A stretch of 64,000 bases of DNA from Microbacterium esteraromaticum (GCF_028747645.1 NZ_CP118100.1:124001-188000); one strand, 5' to 3'. Positions 26,804 to 34,979 are shown, counted from the stretch's first letter. Program-made: numbers and translations. The notes: generated by a model from the letters alone, not told the origin.

Positions 26804-27351
26804 TACTCGCCCGCCTGCACGCGCTCGAGCAGGGTCTGCGCCCAGGTCTGCTCGGCGCGCAGGCGGGCCGAGGCGAGGTCGAAGATCTCGCGCACGTAGG
26901 TGGGCGTCGTCTCAGACTTGAGGGTGTCTTCGACGTGGAAGGTGTTGGTGGTGATCAGCGCGTCGATCTTGGTGATGCGGTGTTCGATGCCGGCGACCAC
27001 CTCGGCACGGGTGAGCACGAACATGAACGACACCAGCGCCAGGGCGCTGCGGGTGTCGAAGGTCTGTACGTCCCACAGCACGTCGCGCACCATGCGCAGC
27101 AGCTCGACCTCGCCGGTCGATGACATGCGGTAGGTCGTGCGGGCGGGGTAGTTGCCCTCAGAAGAGGTGCCGTCTTCTTCGATGTATCCGTCTTTGACGA
27201 GCGACTTCAGCGCGTTGTAGATCGAACCGGGCCGTGTGTTGGCCCATTCATCGGCGTGCCACGTCGACAGCTCGCGGCGCAGAAAATAGCCGTGAACAGG
27301 CTGAAACTGGTGAACAGCGCCGAGCACCATCAGAGACGTATATGTGCGCAT
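26785..27351 (-). CDS. PadR-family transcriptional regulator of the riboflavin locus
   Basis: A 188-residue PadR protein. The N-terminal winged helix shows VLGAVHQFQPVHGYFLRREL, RPGSIYNALKSLVKDGYIEE and TTYRMSSTGEVELLRMV. The C-terminal helical part should bind a ligand and dimerise. It converges on the ribokinase gene, and a perfect TTGACTAGTCAA lies 29 bp before its start. Related sites before rcaB and before the importer suggest it represses all three units, perhaps responding to riboflavin, lumichrome or ribose. Confidence 0.88.
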   Translation of the reverse strand: MRTYTSLMVLGAVHQFQPVHGYFLRRELSTWHADEWANTRPGSIYNALKSLVKDGYIEEDGTSSEGNYPARTTYRMSSTGEVELLRMVRDVLWDVQTFDTRSALALVSFMFVLTRAEVVAGIEHRITKIDALITTNTFHVEDTLKSETTPTYVREIFDLASARLRAEQTWAQTLLERVQAGEYQFAGE

Positions 27352-27379
27352 CGCCCCATGCTAGGGGGCGTGCGTTGTA

Positions 27380-27391
27380 TTGACTAGTCAA
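27380..27391. promoter_or_regulatory. PadR operator (perfect palindrome) before padR
   Basis: TTGACTAGTCAA, a perfect 12-bp palindrome in front of padR. Best version of the motif also seen at 21601 and 21724. Confidence 0.72.
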
Positions 27392-27426
27392 ACTGGCCGT
27401 GTGAATCGCGTGGGGGCCGCGGCACC

Positions 27427-27468
27427 GGTGCCCCGGCCCCGGTGCCCCGGCCCCGGTGCCCCGGCCCC
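27427..27468. repeat. Three tandem 14-bp repeats GGTGCCCCGGCCCC
   Basis: Exact copies at 27427-27440, 27441-27454 and 27455-27468 between padR and the ABC-2 permease gene. Copy number could vary by slippage. No gene in this gap. Confidence 0.9.
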
Positions 27469-27498
27469 CACGCCGCGGGCTTGCTCACTGCGGTCGCA

Positions 27499-28287
27499 TC
27501 ATCCTCGCCGCACCAACGCGCGCACGCTGACAACAAGCGCGACGATGCACCAGAGCGACAGCGTGACCAGGTCTCGCGCTTCTGCTGTGTATGCGTCTGA
27601 GAGAAGGCCGGCCCGAATGAGATCCGCGGCCGGGCGGAACGGCAGAACATCGTGCACCATCTGAAACCACGCCGGCAGCTGGCTCGTCGGGAAGGTGATG
27701 GGCGAGAACAGCATGACGAAGAAGACGAGGACCTGCGTTACGAGTTGCGTCACCATCGGTGGTAGTGACACCGCGATCGCGTACCCCATTGCGGATGCGG
27801 TGATGGCGGTCAGTGCGGAGGCGGCGATCAGCAGGGGCCAATCGAATGAGTAGTCGAACCCGTAGCGCCAGTGTGCCACGAGTACGGCGACAGCCACGCC
27901 CGGCAAGGCGACAAGAAGCCACACGGTGAGATCGGCAACGAGCAGCAGCGCGCGCGGAATGGGCAACGCGCGAAGGTAGGTGAAGGTGCCCGTGGTGCGG
28001 GATTGGGCGACGCCCGCCGAGACTATGGCGAGCCCGACAATCATCAGCAGCACTGTCGGTGCCCCGGTAGAGATGAACTGGGCTGAGGCGGTGTCGATAC
28101 CAGGGATCAGCAGGCCGAAGCCGACGATGATCCCTGCGGCCAGCGCTACCTGCACGACGATGACGAAGGGCAGCATCGGGCCGGACTGGGTGAGCGTCCA
28201 GCGCAGGAGAGTGCGAAATGTCACGCCCAGCCCCGGGTGAGGAAGAGGGGCGGCGGTTTGGGCCGTTGGTGAGGTGGTCGTGGCCAT
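27499..28287 (-). CDS. ABC-2 type exporter permease
   Basis: A 262-residue integral membrane protein with six predicted helices. LIVGLAIVSAGV-like first half and QVLVFFVMLFSPITFPTSQLPAWFQMVHDVLPFRPAADLIR near the C-terminal half are typical of ABC-2 permeases of daunorubicin-type exporters (the latter stretch spans about residues 183-223). Its ATG overlaps the ATPase stop by one base. Expected to export a drug or lipid; substrate unknown. Confidence 0.87.
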   Translation of the reverse strand: MATTTSPTAQTAAPLPHPGLGVTFRTLLRWTLTQSGPMLPFVIVVQVALAAGIIVGFGLLIPGIDTASAQFISTGAPTVLLMIVGLAIVSAGVAQSRTTGTFTYLRALPIPRALLLVADLTVWLLVALPGVAVAVLVAHWRYGFDYSFDWPLLIAASALTAITASAMGYAIAVSLPPMVTQLVTQVLVFFVMLFSPITFPTSQLPAWFQMVHDVLPFRPAADLIRAGLLSDAYTAEARDLVTLSLWCIVALVVSVRALVRRG

Positions 28288-29252
28288 CAGACGCCTTCTT
28301 TCGTGGCTTCAGCGAGTTCGTCGCCTGCGGAGGTGATGGAGAGGTACGTGTCTTCGAGAGTCGTCGGGGTGATCGCGTAGCTCTCGACCTCTCCCCGGTC
28401 GCGGAGTGACGCGGCCCAGGCGACGGCGGTAGCTGCGTGAGTGGCGGCGATGGTGAGAATTGTGCGTCTTCCTGCGGTCACCTGGCGTACGACCGGAAGC
28501 GGCGGGGAGATCGGTTCTGTCGCAAAGGCGTCGGTGCGGAAGAGCTCGACATGGAGGTCATTGTCACTGGTGCCGCGTAGCTCGCGGGGCGTGCCCGTGG
28601 CGACGACGCGCCCCCGGTCGAGGAGCACGAGCGAGTCGACGACCCGTTCGGCTTCGAGGACGTTGTGCGTGACCAGAAGCACGCCGGCGCCTTGGTCGCC
28701 GAGTCGGCGTACGGTCTGCCAGAGGAGCCTGCGACGTGAGGCATCGACGTCGTTCGTCGGTTCGTCCAGGACGACGAGGGGAACGGGGGCGACTGCTGCC
28801 ATGGCGAATGCCGTGAGGCGACGCGCCCCGCCGGACAACCCACCCTCTGGTACTGCGCGCCGGGTGAACCACTCGCCGATGTCGAGGTCGTCGGCAAGCC
28901 GGAGCGCGGCCGCGCGGGCGTCGGAGGTCGATAGCCCGCGCAGGCGCGCGGCGATCTCGATCGCCTCTTTCGGGGTGAGTCCATCCAGTGGCGCTTGCGC
29001 CTGCGGTTGGAGCGCCACGGCGCGTCGCGCTGCCGCAGGATCCTTGATCGCGTCGATGCCTGCTACGCGGATGGCTCCATGGTCGGGGCGCAGGAGCCCG
29101 ACAAGCTGCGAGACGAGTGTCGTCTTTCCTGCCCCGTTGTGTCCGAGCAATCCGACCACTTCGCCGGGTTGCACGCGCAGATGAATGTCCTCGTTCGCGA
29201 CCACTTTCCCGAACGTGCGGGTGAGGTCGCTCACCTCCAGAACGGCGCTCAC
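28287..29252 (-). CDS. ABC-2 type exporter ATP-binding protein
   Basis: A 321-residue ATPase: LLGHNGAGKTTLVSQLVGLL (Walker A), EGGLSGGARRLTAFAMA (signature, slightly unusual GGAR) and PLVVLDEPTNDVDASRR (Walker B). The GTG at 29252 is preferred since AAAGGGGG lies upstream at good distance; an earlier in-frame ATG at 29324 would place the start inside the operator region. C-terminal about 90 residues form the usual ABC-2 regulatory tail. Divergent from a TetR gene. Confidence 0.88.
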   Translation of the reverse strand: MSAVLEVSDLTRTFGKVVANEDIHLRVQPGEVVGLLGHNGAGKTTLVSQLVGLLRPDHGAIRVAGIDAIKDPAAARRAVALQPQAQAPLDGLTPKEAIEIAARLRGLSTSDARAAALRLADDLDIGEWFTRRAVPEGGLSGGARRLTAFAMAAVAPVPLVVLDEPTNDVDASRRRLLWQTVRRLGDQGAGVLLVTHNVLEAERVVDSLVLLDRGRVVATGTPRELRGTSDNDLHVELFRTDAFATEPISPPLPVVRQVTAGRRTILTIAATHAATAVAWAASLRDRGEVESYAITPTTLEDTYLSITSAGDELAEATKEGV

Positions 29253-29271
29253 AGCAACCGCCCCCTTTCGC

Positions 29272-29303
29272 ATACCGTTGGTATCTGAGATACCGACAGT
29301 ATC
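29272..29303. promoter_or_regulatory. Two tandem TetR operators between exporter and regulator
   Basis: ATACCGTTGGTAT at 29272-29284 (arms ATACC/GGTAT) and GATACCGACAGTATC at 29289-29303 (arms GATAC/GTATC). On the minus strand a TTGACC...TACTGT promoter with 17-bp spacing overlaps the second site, so a bound repressor would block transcription of the exporter. Confidence 0.75.
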
Positions 29304-29340
29304 TAGATTTGCGGAGGGGGTCAAGAAGTAGGATCGGGGG

Positions 29341-30030
29341 ATGGCAGATTCCGGCTCCCGGCGCGCTCATGCGCAACGTCAGCAGGAGACCCGCAACGCC
29401 CTGGTCTTTGCGGCGCTCGCAGCCTTTGCGCGGGACGGATATCACGCAGCGAGCCTCGAAGGCATCGCCAACGACGCCGGGTTCTCGAAGGGGGCGATCT
29501 ACTCGAACTTTGACGGCAAAGCCGATCTGTTTCTCGCGGTCATGGATAACAACCTCGCGATGGTGCGAGGTGATGGGTGGGATCCACTCGACAACCACAG
29601 CCAGGGGGAGGATGCTGCTGACGAGCCGTCAGAGATGGAGCTATCGGCACTGGTTCGCGGCTTCGCTCTTGCCACACTGGAGTTCATCGCGTCCGCTGCG
29701 CGTGACGAGAAGCTCGTCACCGCACTGCGCGCGCGCAATCAGCTCATGGTCGACGCCTATCAGCGCATCGCAGAGGAGCAACGCGCCGAAGGCGAGATGC
29801 TCTCGACAGGTGATGTCGCGCGCCTGATGGTCGCTCTCAACCAGGGCATCTCGGTGGTGGCGTTGAGTGGCATCAGCGATATGGACGACTCGCTCATGCG
29901 CGTGGGAATGCGCCGACTGCTTGACCCGGCGGGGTCAGCAGGCGACACTTCCCTGCGGACGCCGGGAGGGTTCCCGGGAGTGGAAGACGTTCAGAGAATG
30001 TTGCGAGACGCGGCCGAAAGCGAGAAGTGA
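29341..30030 (+). CDS. TetR-family regulator of the adjacent ABC exporter
   Basis: A 229-residue TetR protein: helix-turn-helix in residues 15-65 (ALAAFARDGYHAASLEGIAN, GFSKGAIYSNFDGKADLF), then a helical ligand domain. It begins 38 bp after the second operator and is divergent from the ATPase gene, a standard drug-efflux control layout. Ligand unknown. Confidence 0.9.
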   Translation: MADSGSRRAHAQRQQETRNALVFAALAAFARDGYHAASLEGIANDAGFSKGAIYSNFDGKADLFLAVMDNNLAMVRGDGWDPLDNHSQGEDAADEPSEMELSALVRGFALATLEFIASAARDEKLVTALRARNQLMVDAYQRIAEEQRAEGEMLSTGDVARLMVALNQGISVVALSGISDMDDSLMRVGMRRLLDPAGSAGDTSLRTPGGFPGVEDVQRMLRDAAESEK

Positions 30031-30060
30031 TCGCTCGCCGCGGGCGCTGCCGTTGCGGGC

Positions 30061-30891
30061 TTACTGCACCGACCACCCGCCGTCCGAGGTCAGCACGGCG
30101 CCGTTGATGTTGACGGCGTCGTCGCTGAGCAGGAAGGTGATCGACGCGGCGAGCTGTTCGGCGGTCGCGACCGAGGGGATCGCCTGCTGGAACGGCGCGA
30201 GGCGCGCCGACCCGTACTCGGACATGTGAGGTGGCATCGGGATGCCCGTGGCGGCGCCGCCGGGTGCGACCGAGTTCACGCGGATGCCCTTCGGCCCGTA
30301 CATCACGGCGGCTGAGCGGGTGACGCCGATGATGCCGTGCTTGCTGGCGGTGTAGGCGTTGCCCGAGGCGTTGCCGCGCAGTCCCGCTTCGCTGGAGACG
30401 TTGAGGATCGCCCCGCGGCCGGCCTGCTCCATGAGCGGCAGCACGGCGCGCATGAGCTTGAACGGAGCGGTGAGGTTGATCGCGATGACGCGGTCCCAGG
30501 TGGCATCCGATGTCTCGCCTGCTGGAGAGAAGTCGTCGTTGATGCCGGCGACGTTCGCGAGGCCGTCGATGCGGTCGCCCGCTGCGGCGACGACGGCGTC
30601 GATCGCGGGCTGGGTGGTGAGGTCTCCGGCGATGACGGTGATGTCAGCATCCGACAGTTCGTTCTTGAGGGCGTCGAGCTTGTCGGCGGCGATGTCTGAG
30701 GCGATCACGCGTCCGCCTTCGCGCGCGATGCGCGCGGCGGTGGCCCGGCCGATTCCGGATGCTGCGCCGGTGACGATCACGGTCTTGCCGGCGAAGCGGG
30801 CGGGGGTGATGCGTTCGGTCCAGCCGGTGTCTTCGGCGTCGGTGGGTATCTCGCCGCCGTTGGCGGCGCCGATCCGCGAGTGGGTCGACAC
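30061..30891 (-). CDS. Short-chain dehydrogenase/reductase
   Basis: A 276-residue SDR. TVIVTGAASGIGRATAARIA is the NAD(P)-binding TGxxxGIG motif, DGLANVAGIND the NxAG motif, and ILNVSSEAGLRGNASGNAYTASKHG holds Ser, Tyr and Lys of the catalytic set (split here as VSSEAG and YTASK). The N-terminal 30 residues precede the fold and may include a wrong start. VIASDIA after strand 2 with an Asp suggests NAD preference. Substrate unknown. Confidence 0.88.
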   Translation of the reverse strand: MSTHSRIGAANGGEIPTDAEDTGWTERITPARFAGKTVIVTGAASGIGRATAARIAREGGRVIASDIAADKLDALKNELSDADITVIAGDLTTQPAIDAVVAAAGDRIDGLANVAGINDDFSPAGETSDATWDRVIAINLTAPFKLMRAVLPLMEQAGRGAILNVSSEAGLRGNASGNAYTASKHGIIGVTRSAAVMYGPKGIRVNSVAPGGAATGIPMPPHMSEYGSARLAPFQQAIPSVATAEQLAASITFLLSDDAVNINGAVLTSDGGWSVQ

Positions 30892-31066
30892 GCGGCTGGC
30901 AGTGGCGGTGGATGCCTGTGAAGTGCGCGCCGACGTGAATGCCGTCGTCGTCGCCGATCAGCTCATCGCGCTGACGAGCTATGCGGCGCTGCTGGGTCAG
31001 CCGCTGACCGAGGTGCGCATCGACGAGACCGTGCGGATGGTCAAGCGGGGGATCGCCGCGCACTGA
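30873..31066 (+). pseudogene. 3' remnant of a TetR-family regulator gene
   Basis: The plus-strand reading frame ending at 31066 gives about 64 residues (from REWVDTRLAVAVDACEV to ETVRMVKRGIAAH) that look like the last two helices of a TetR ligand domain (ADQLIALTSYAALLGQ). No DNA-binding domain precedes it; that space is the start of the SDR gene on the other strand. TetR genes often sit next to SMR pumps, and one follows 90 bp later. Confidence 0.45.
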
Positions 31067-31156
31067 ACATGTGGGCGTTCATTACGCTGAACCTGCGCGC
31101 CGCGGTGCGCTGCCCCCGGGCATCCCCCCACTCTCTTCATGACGGGAAGCGCACTC

Positions 31157-31549
31157 ATGTCTTGGATGTTCCTGGCGGTCGCCATCTGCTTCGAGATCGC
31201 GGCGACGTCGTTCATCGGCACGACGCAGGGCTTCACCAGGCCCGTGCCGACGGTGCTCGTGCTGCTCGGATACGGCGCGTCGTTCACGATGCTCGCGCAG
31301 GCGGTCAAGGGGCTCGAGATCGGTACCGCCTACGCGATCTGGTCGGCCGTGGGCACGGCGGCGATCGCGATCATCGGGATGCTGTTTCTCGGCGAGAACG
31401 CCAGCTGGCCGAAGTTCGTCGGGCTGGGACTGGTGATCGCCGGTGTCATCGTGCTGAATCTGTCTTCGGTGTCGCACGGCGGTGGTCACGGCGGCGCGGC
31501 TTCCGAGGCCGCCGCGCCGAGCGGACCGTCGATCGTCGCCGAGGCGTAG
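31157..31549 (+). CDS. Small multidrug resistance (SMR) efflux protein
   Basis: A 130-residue four-helix SMR pump that exchanges cationic drugs for protons. AVAICFEIAATSFIG has the essential membrane Glu; GYGASFTMLAQAVKGLEIGTAYAIWSAVG spans helices 2-3 (residues about 42-70) and the EIAAT and AYAIWSAVGT patterns place it with Qac/EmrE rather than guanidinium exporters. ATG at 31157 has GGGAAG seven bases upstream. The C-terminal 25 residues are a polar Gly/Ala/Ser/His tail longer than usual. Confidence 0.92.
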   Translation: MSWMFLAVAICFEIAATSFIGTTQGFTRPVPTVLVLLGYGASFTMLAQAVKGLEIGTAYAIWSAVGTAAIAIIGMLFLGENASWPKFVGLGLVIAGVIVLNLSSVSHGGGHGGAASEAAAPSGPSIVAEA

Positions 31550-31572
31550 GCGGGTTCGGCGGGCGCGCGGCG

Positions 31573-31740
31573 TCAGCCGCCGAGTTTGGTGTACTTCGTC
31601 ACGCGGCCCTTGGCGAGCTCGAGCAGTTCGGCCGCTTCGATCGAGATCGACTTGGCGAGGTTCTCGGGCGAGTGGAACTGGTCCCAGTCGCGCTCATCGA
31701 CGAAGGTGCGCAGGGCGGCGAGAGTCTCGGGTGTCGGCAT
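31573..31740 (-). pseudogene. MazG-like NTP pyrophosphohydrolase gene with internal deletion
   Basis: The 55-codon frame starts like a MazG-type nucleotide pyrophosphohydrolase (LRTFVDERDWDQFHSPENLA then KSISIEAAELLE), and ends with the family C terminus (AKGRVTKYTKLGG). The roughly 50-60 residues in between, which carry the second half of the metal site (ExxD), are missing, yet the frame is kept. An in-frame deletion is the simplest reading; the product should be inactive. It lies 40 bp past the DNA ligase stop. Confidence 0.62.
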
Positions 31741-31780
31741 GCGAGGCAGGCTGGCAGGGGTGTACTTCTCGGATCCGCGC

Positions 31781-33304
31781 TCACCCCCGCAGCAGTCCGC
31801 GCAGCGTCTGGATCGTGTCGGCGTCGGCGGGTGTCTTGTCGGGCCGGTACCCCTTCACCCGGGCGAATCGCAGGGCGAGGCCGCCGGGATATCGGGGTGA
31901 CTGCTGCACGCCGTCGATGGCGATCTCGACGACGAGCGCGGGCCGCAGGTGCACGGCGTGGGCACTGTGCGCCGACTCGTACTGCGGAAAGGTCTCGGTC
32001 TGCCAGTGCAGCAGCTCGTCGGTGAGGCCCTTGAAGGTCTTGCCGACCATGACGAAGCCGCCGGGCTCGCCGAACTCGCCGGTGGGGTCGAGTGCGCCGA
32101 GGTGCAGGTTCGACAGCCACCCGCGCCGACGCCCCGAACCCCACTCCGCGGCGAGCACGACCAGGTCGAAGGTGAGCACGGGCTTGACCTTCACCCACGA
32201 CTTGCCGCGGCGCCCGGCGGCGTAGGGGGAGTCGATCGCCTTGACGAGCACGCCCTCGTGCCCCGCGGCGAGGGCTTCGCGAGAGAGCTGCTCGGCAGCA
32301 TCCGACTCTGCGGTGACGATGCCGGGCATCCGCCATTCGCCGGCGATGCGGTCGAGTTCGGTGAGCCGGGTCGAGAGCGGTTCGTCGAGCAGGTCGCGGC
32401 CGTCGACGTGCAGCAGGTCGAAGAACCAGGGGCGCAGCACGAGGTCGCGCGCGACGTCGGCGCCGAATCGCGACATGGTCTGCTGGAACGGGCGCGGCCC
32501 GCCGTCTTCGTCGAGCGAGAGCGTCTCGCCGTCGAGGATCAGGTCGCGGGCGGGCAGGGCGCGCACGATGTCGACGATCTCGGGTACCCGGTGGGTGATG
32601 TCGGCGAGACTGCGGGTGTAGACGGCGACGTCGTCGCCGTGCCGGTGCACCTGGATGCGCGCGCCGTCGAGCTTGTACTCGACCGAGGCGCGGCCGGTGA
32701 TCTCGAGGGCGGCGGTGGCGGATGCTGCCGTCGCGGCGAGCATGGGCAGCACGGGGCGGCCGACGCGCAGGCCGACGGCGCTGAGGTCGTCGGCGGTTCC
32801 GGTCAGCGCGAGCACCGCGGTCTCGCCGAGGTCGCCGGTGAGCATGGCGGCGCGGCGCACGTCGGCGACGGGACGACCGGATGCCCGCGCGATCGCGTCG
32901 GTCAGCACGCCGCCGAGCGCGCCCGTGCGCAGCTCGCCGAGCATCGCCCGGGCGACGAAGTCCCACTCGGCAGCGGTGGCGCGCGAGGCGAGATCTTCGA
33001 GCAGTGCGGCGCGCTGGGCATTGGATCCGGCGCCGGATGCTGCGGCCAGGGCATCGAGGGAGGTGTCGACGTCGGCGATGGTGAGCGTCGACTCGTCGGC
33101 GTGGATGACGTCGAGGGTCGAGAGCCCGCGCCACCCGACTCCGAGGCGTCCTTGCCGGGGTGAGGCGAGCAGCAGGCCGACGAGCGCCGGGAGCTCGTCG
33201 GGTTCGGCGCGTTCGAGCAGCTGCGCGAGCGCGCCGATCTTCGCCAGCCGCGAGGAGGTCGCCGCGACGACGTCGGTGGTCTCGGTGAGCTCAGAGAGCT
33301 TCAT
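31781..33304 (-). CDS. lig: ATP-dependent DNA ligase (LigB type)
   Basis: A 507-residue ATP ligase with the N-terminal helical DNA-binding domain (to about 200), nucleotidyltransferase domain with motif I EYKLDGARIQVH (Lys211 forms the AMP adduct), YTRSLADITHRVPEI, DLILDGETLS and motif V KSWVKVKP, then an OB fold ending RVKGYRPDKTPADADT. Length equals mycobacterial LigB (507). It is an accessory ligase beside the NAD-dependent LigA expected elsewhere, probably for repair. Confidence 0.93.
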   Translation of the reverse strand: MKLSELTETTDVVAATSSRLAKIGALAQLLERAEPDELPALVGLLLASPRQGRLGVGWRGLSTLDVIHADESTLTIADVDTSLDALAAASGAGSNAQRAALLEDLASRATAAEWDFVARAMLGELRTGALGGVLTDAIARASGRPVADVRRAAMLTGDLGETAVLALTGTADDLSAVGLRVGRPVLPMLAATAASATAALEITGRASVEYKLDGARIQVHRHGDDVAVYTRSLADITHRVPEIVDIVRALPARDLILDGETLSLDEDGGPRPFQQTMSRFGADVARDLVLRPWFFDLLHVDGRDLLDEPLSTRLTELDRIAGEWRMPGIVTAESDAAEQLSREALAAGHEGVLVKAIDSPYAAGRRGKSWVKVKPVLTFDLVVLAAEWGSGRRRGWLSNLHLGALDPTGEFGEPGGFVMVGKTFKGLTDELLHWQTETFPQYESAHSAHAVHLRPALVVEIAIDGVQQSPRYPGGLALRFARVKGYRPDKTPADADTIQTLRGLLRG

Positions 33305-33344
33305 GCAAGAAGTGTCGCACCGGGGTGGGACACTCGGCGGGCTG

Positions 33345-33374
33345 TTGACATGTCTGAATGTGCGGGGATACGTT
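33345..33374 (+). promoter_or_regulatory. Candidate sigma-70 promoter
   Basis: TTGACA at 33345-33350 and TACGTT at 33369-33374, 18 bp apart, in the 249-bp gap between lig and the next plus-strand gene. It would leave a leader of about 170 nt. No other feature is seen in this gap. Confidence 0.45.
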
Positions 33375-33553
33375 CAGATCTTGTGTCAGTGACCCGCATC
33401 CGCGTCCGCGCCCTTCTCGGCGCCGATCGTGGCGCGCTCAATGTGGCCGGCATCCGTCCGGGGCTACCGAGACAAGAGCACGCACAGCTGTAGCTGAGGC
33501 CGCGACGTCGGCCCGTTCTTGTCTCATTCGCCTTCGAAAGGACAGGACCGACC

Positions 33554-33994
33554 ATGCCCGAATCGCTCTGGAGCAACGACGAGCTCCGCCGCTTCCTCAC
33601 CGCCTGCCGTGATCGCAGCATCTTCAGCATCGGAGAGGACGAGATCGACAACGACGGGTTCCACCGTCAGGCGATGCTGCGCGTAGCCCCCGCGGTGCAG
33701 CGGCGCGTGCTCGCCGAGGTCGGTGCTGTCGTCGATCTGAAGGGTGTCGCCGCAGTGACCCTTGAGGTCGCCAAGGACTCCTCGTGGGATCCGCAGCACA
33801 CCTGGCTGATGGTGACCGAGGATCCTTGGGCCTACCTCACCGAGCTCGTCGCGACCGAGATCCGCACCGCCTACCGCAAAGCCGTGCGGCGGCGCGGTGA
33901 CGAGAAGGAGCTCCAGGGCATCGCATCGGCGAGCTCGCGCCGCGAACTCGGACGTGGTGAAGGGGATGCCGGCGGCACCGGGCGGATCAGCTGA
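33554..33994 (+). CDS. Conserved hypothetical protein, possibly of mobile-element origin
   Basis: 146 residues. MPESLWSNDELRRFLTACRD, then LRVAPAVQRRVLAEVG, and WLMVTEDPWAYLTELVATEI; the C-terminal 30 residues are charged then Gly-rich. I do not recognise a domain. GAAAGGACAGG precedes the ATG. It adjoins a truncated ssb, and the abrupt low-information end (GEGDAGGTGRIS) may mark a recombination point. No function is assigned. Confidence 0.6.
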   Translation: MPESLWSNDELRRFLTACRDRSIFSIGEDEIDNDGFHRQAMLRVAPAVQRRVLAEVGAVVDLKGVAAVTLEVAKDSSWDPQHTWLMVTEDPWAYLTELVATEIRTAYRKAVRRRGDEKELQGIASASSRRELGRGEGDAGGTGRIS

Positions 33995-34033
33995 GGCGAC
34001 CTGCCCGGTGGGGCGATTGGGCGCGTCTGTCGC

Positions 34034-34387
34034 TCAGCGCGTGAGCGGCGAGTAGAAGACGATGCCGTTGCCCTGGCTGTCGTACGCGACCGCGCGGCGC
34101 TCGTGGGCGTCGTCGTAGGCGGCCTTGGCGATGCCGCCGCCGGCGGCGTCGGTCGCTGCGGCATCAGCATCCACGTCGTCCGTCTTGATGCCGACGACGA
34201 CCTGCCCCGGGATCGGGTGGTCGAGCGCGGTGGCGAGGGCGATGGTGATGTTGCCGCCGTCGACGGCGGCGAAGTGGTCGCCGTCGCGGAACTTCAGCGG
34301 GAATCCGAGCGTCTCGGTGTAGAACGCGAGTGATTCGTCGAGGTTCTCGGTCGACAGGACGATCATCTTCACTTCGCGGGTGGTCAT
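34034..34387 (-). CDS. VOC-family (glyoxalase-like) protein
   Basis: A 117-residue single vicinal-oxygen-chelate unit: MIVLSTENLDESLAFYTETLGFPLKFRDGD (first beta-alpha-beta-beta) and KAAYDDAHERRAVAYDSQGNGIVFYSPL (second), each quoted in part. Such proteins are dioxygenases, isomerases or antibiotic-binding proteins. No metal triad can be fixed from the text. Alone, between the hypothetical gene and the ssb remnant. Confidence 0.85.
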   Translation of the reverse strand: MTTREVKMIVLSTENLDESLAFYTETLGFPLKFRDGDHFAAVDGGNITIALATALDHPIPGQVVVGIKTDDVDADAAATDAAGGGIAKAAYDDAHERRAVAYDSQGNGIVFYSPLTR

Positions 34388-34561
34388 GGCGCTCCTTCGG
34401 GCGTGACAGTGGTTGCGCTCAGGCTAGGCGGTGGGGAGCGCTCGGGGCGGTGGGATTCGCCGTGGTTATCGAGGCTCACCGGCTTGTACCGCCACACACG
34501 ACCACGCTGCGACGGAGGCGGATGCTGTGCCGCGAACCCTCGAGGCACAGCATCCGATCGC

Positions 34562-34979
34562 TCAGAACGGCACGTCGGATGCCGCCGCCCACGAGTCCGT
34601 CGATGCGCCGACCGCCGCGGGTGCCGCAACAGGACCCGCAGGCCGCCCGCCGGACCGCTCGGCGCGCGTGACCTGCGCGGTCGCGTAGCGCAGCGACGGG
34701 CCGATCTCGTCGATGATCAGCTCGAGGCTGATGCGGTTGTTGCCGTCGCGGTCCTGGTAGCTGCGCTGCTGCAGGCGTCCGGTGGCGATGACGCGGCTGC
34801 CCTTCGTGAGGGAGCCGGTGATGTTCGTGGCGAGCTCGCGCCAGGCGGTGCAGCGCAGGAACAGCGCGTCGCCGTCCTTCCACTCGTTCGCCTGCCGGTC
34901 GAAGGTGCGCGGGGTGCTCGCGATCGTGAAGCTCGCCACCTCGGCGCCCGACTGCGTGTGCCGCCAGGAGATCGTCGAG
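34562..34979 (-). pseudogene. ssb: Single-stranded DNA-binding protein gene, 5' end lost
   Basis: From about 34975 down the minus frame encodes an SSB body: [64 protein letters not shown] and [17 protein letters not shown], ending in the acidic tail DVPF. The first ~20 residues of the OB fold (strand 1) are absent; before the HTQSG the reading does not resemble SSB. The break lies next to the BREX-type promoter and start at 35080. A possible in-frame start at 35068 gives an unrelated N terminus, so function is doubtful. Confidence 0.68.

Noticed and set aside
31067..31156. Possible mini-ykkC/guanidine riboswitch before the SMR gene
   Set aside because: Only one ACGGG is present and it serves as ribosome site; no paired hairpins, and the pump has Qac-type residues.
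33381..33495. Small plus-strand frame in the leader before the 33554 gene
   Set aside because: About 37 codons starting with GTG, no ribosome site and no motif; kept only as part of the leader.
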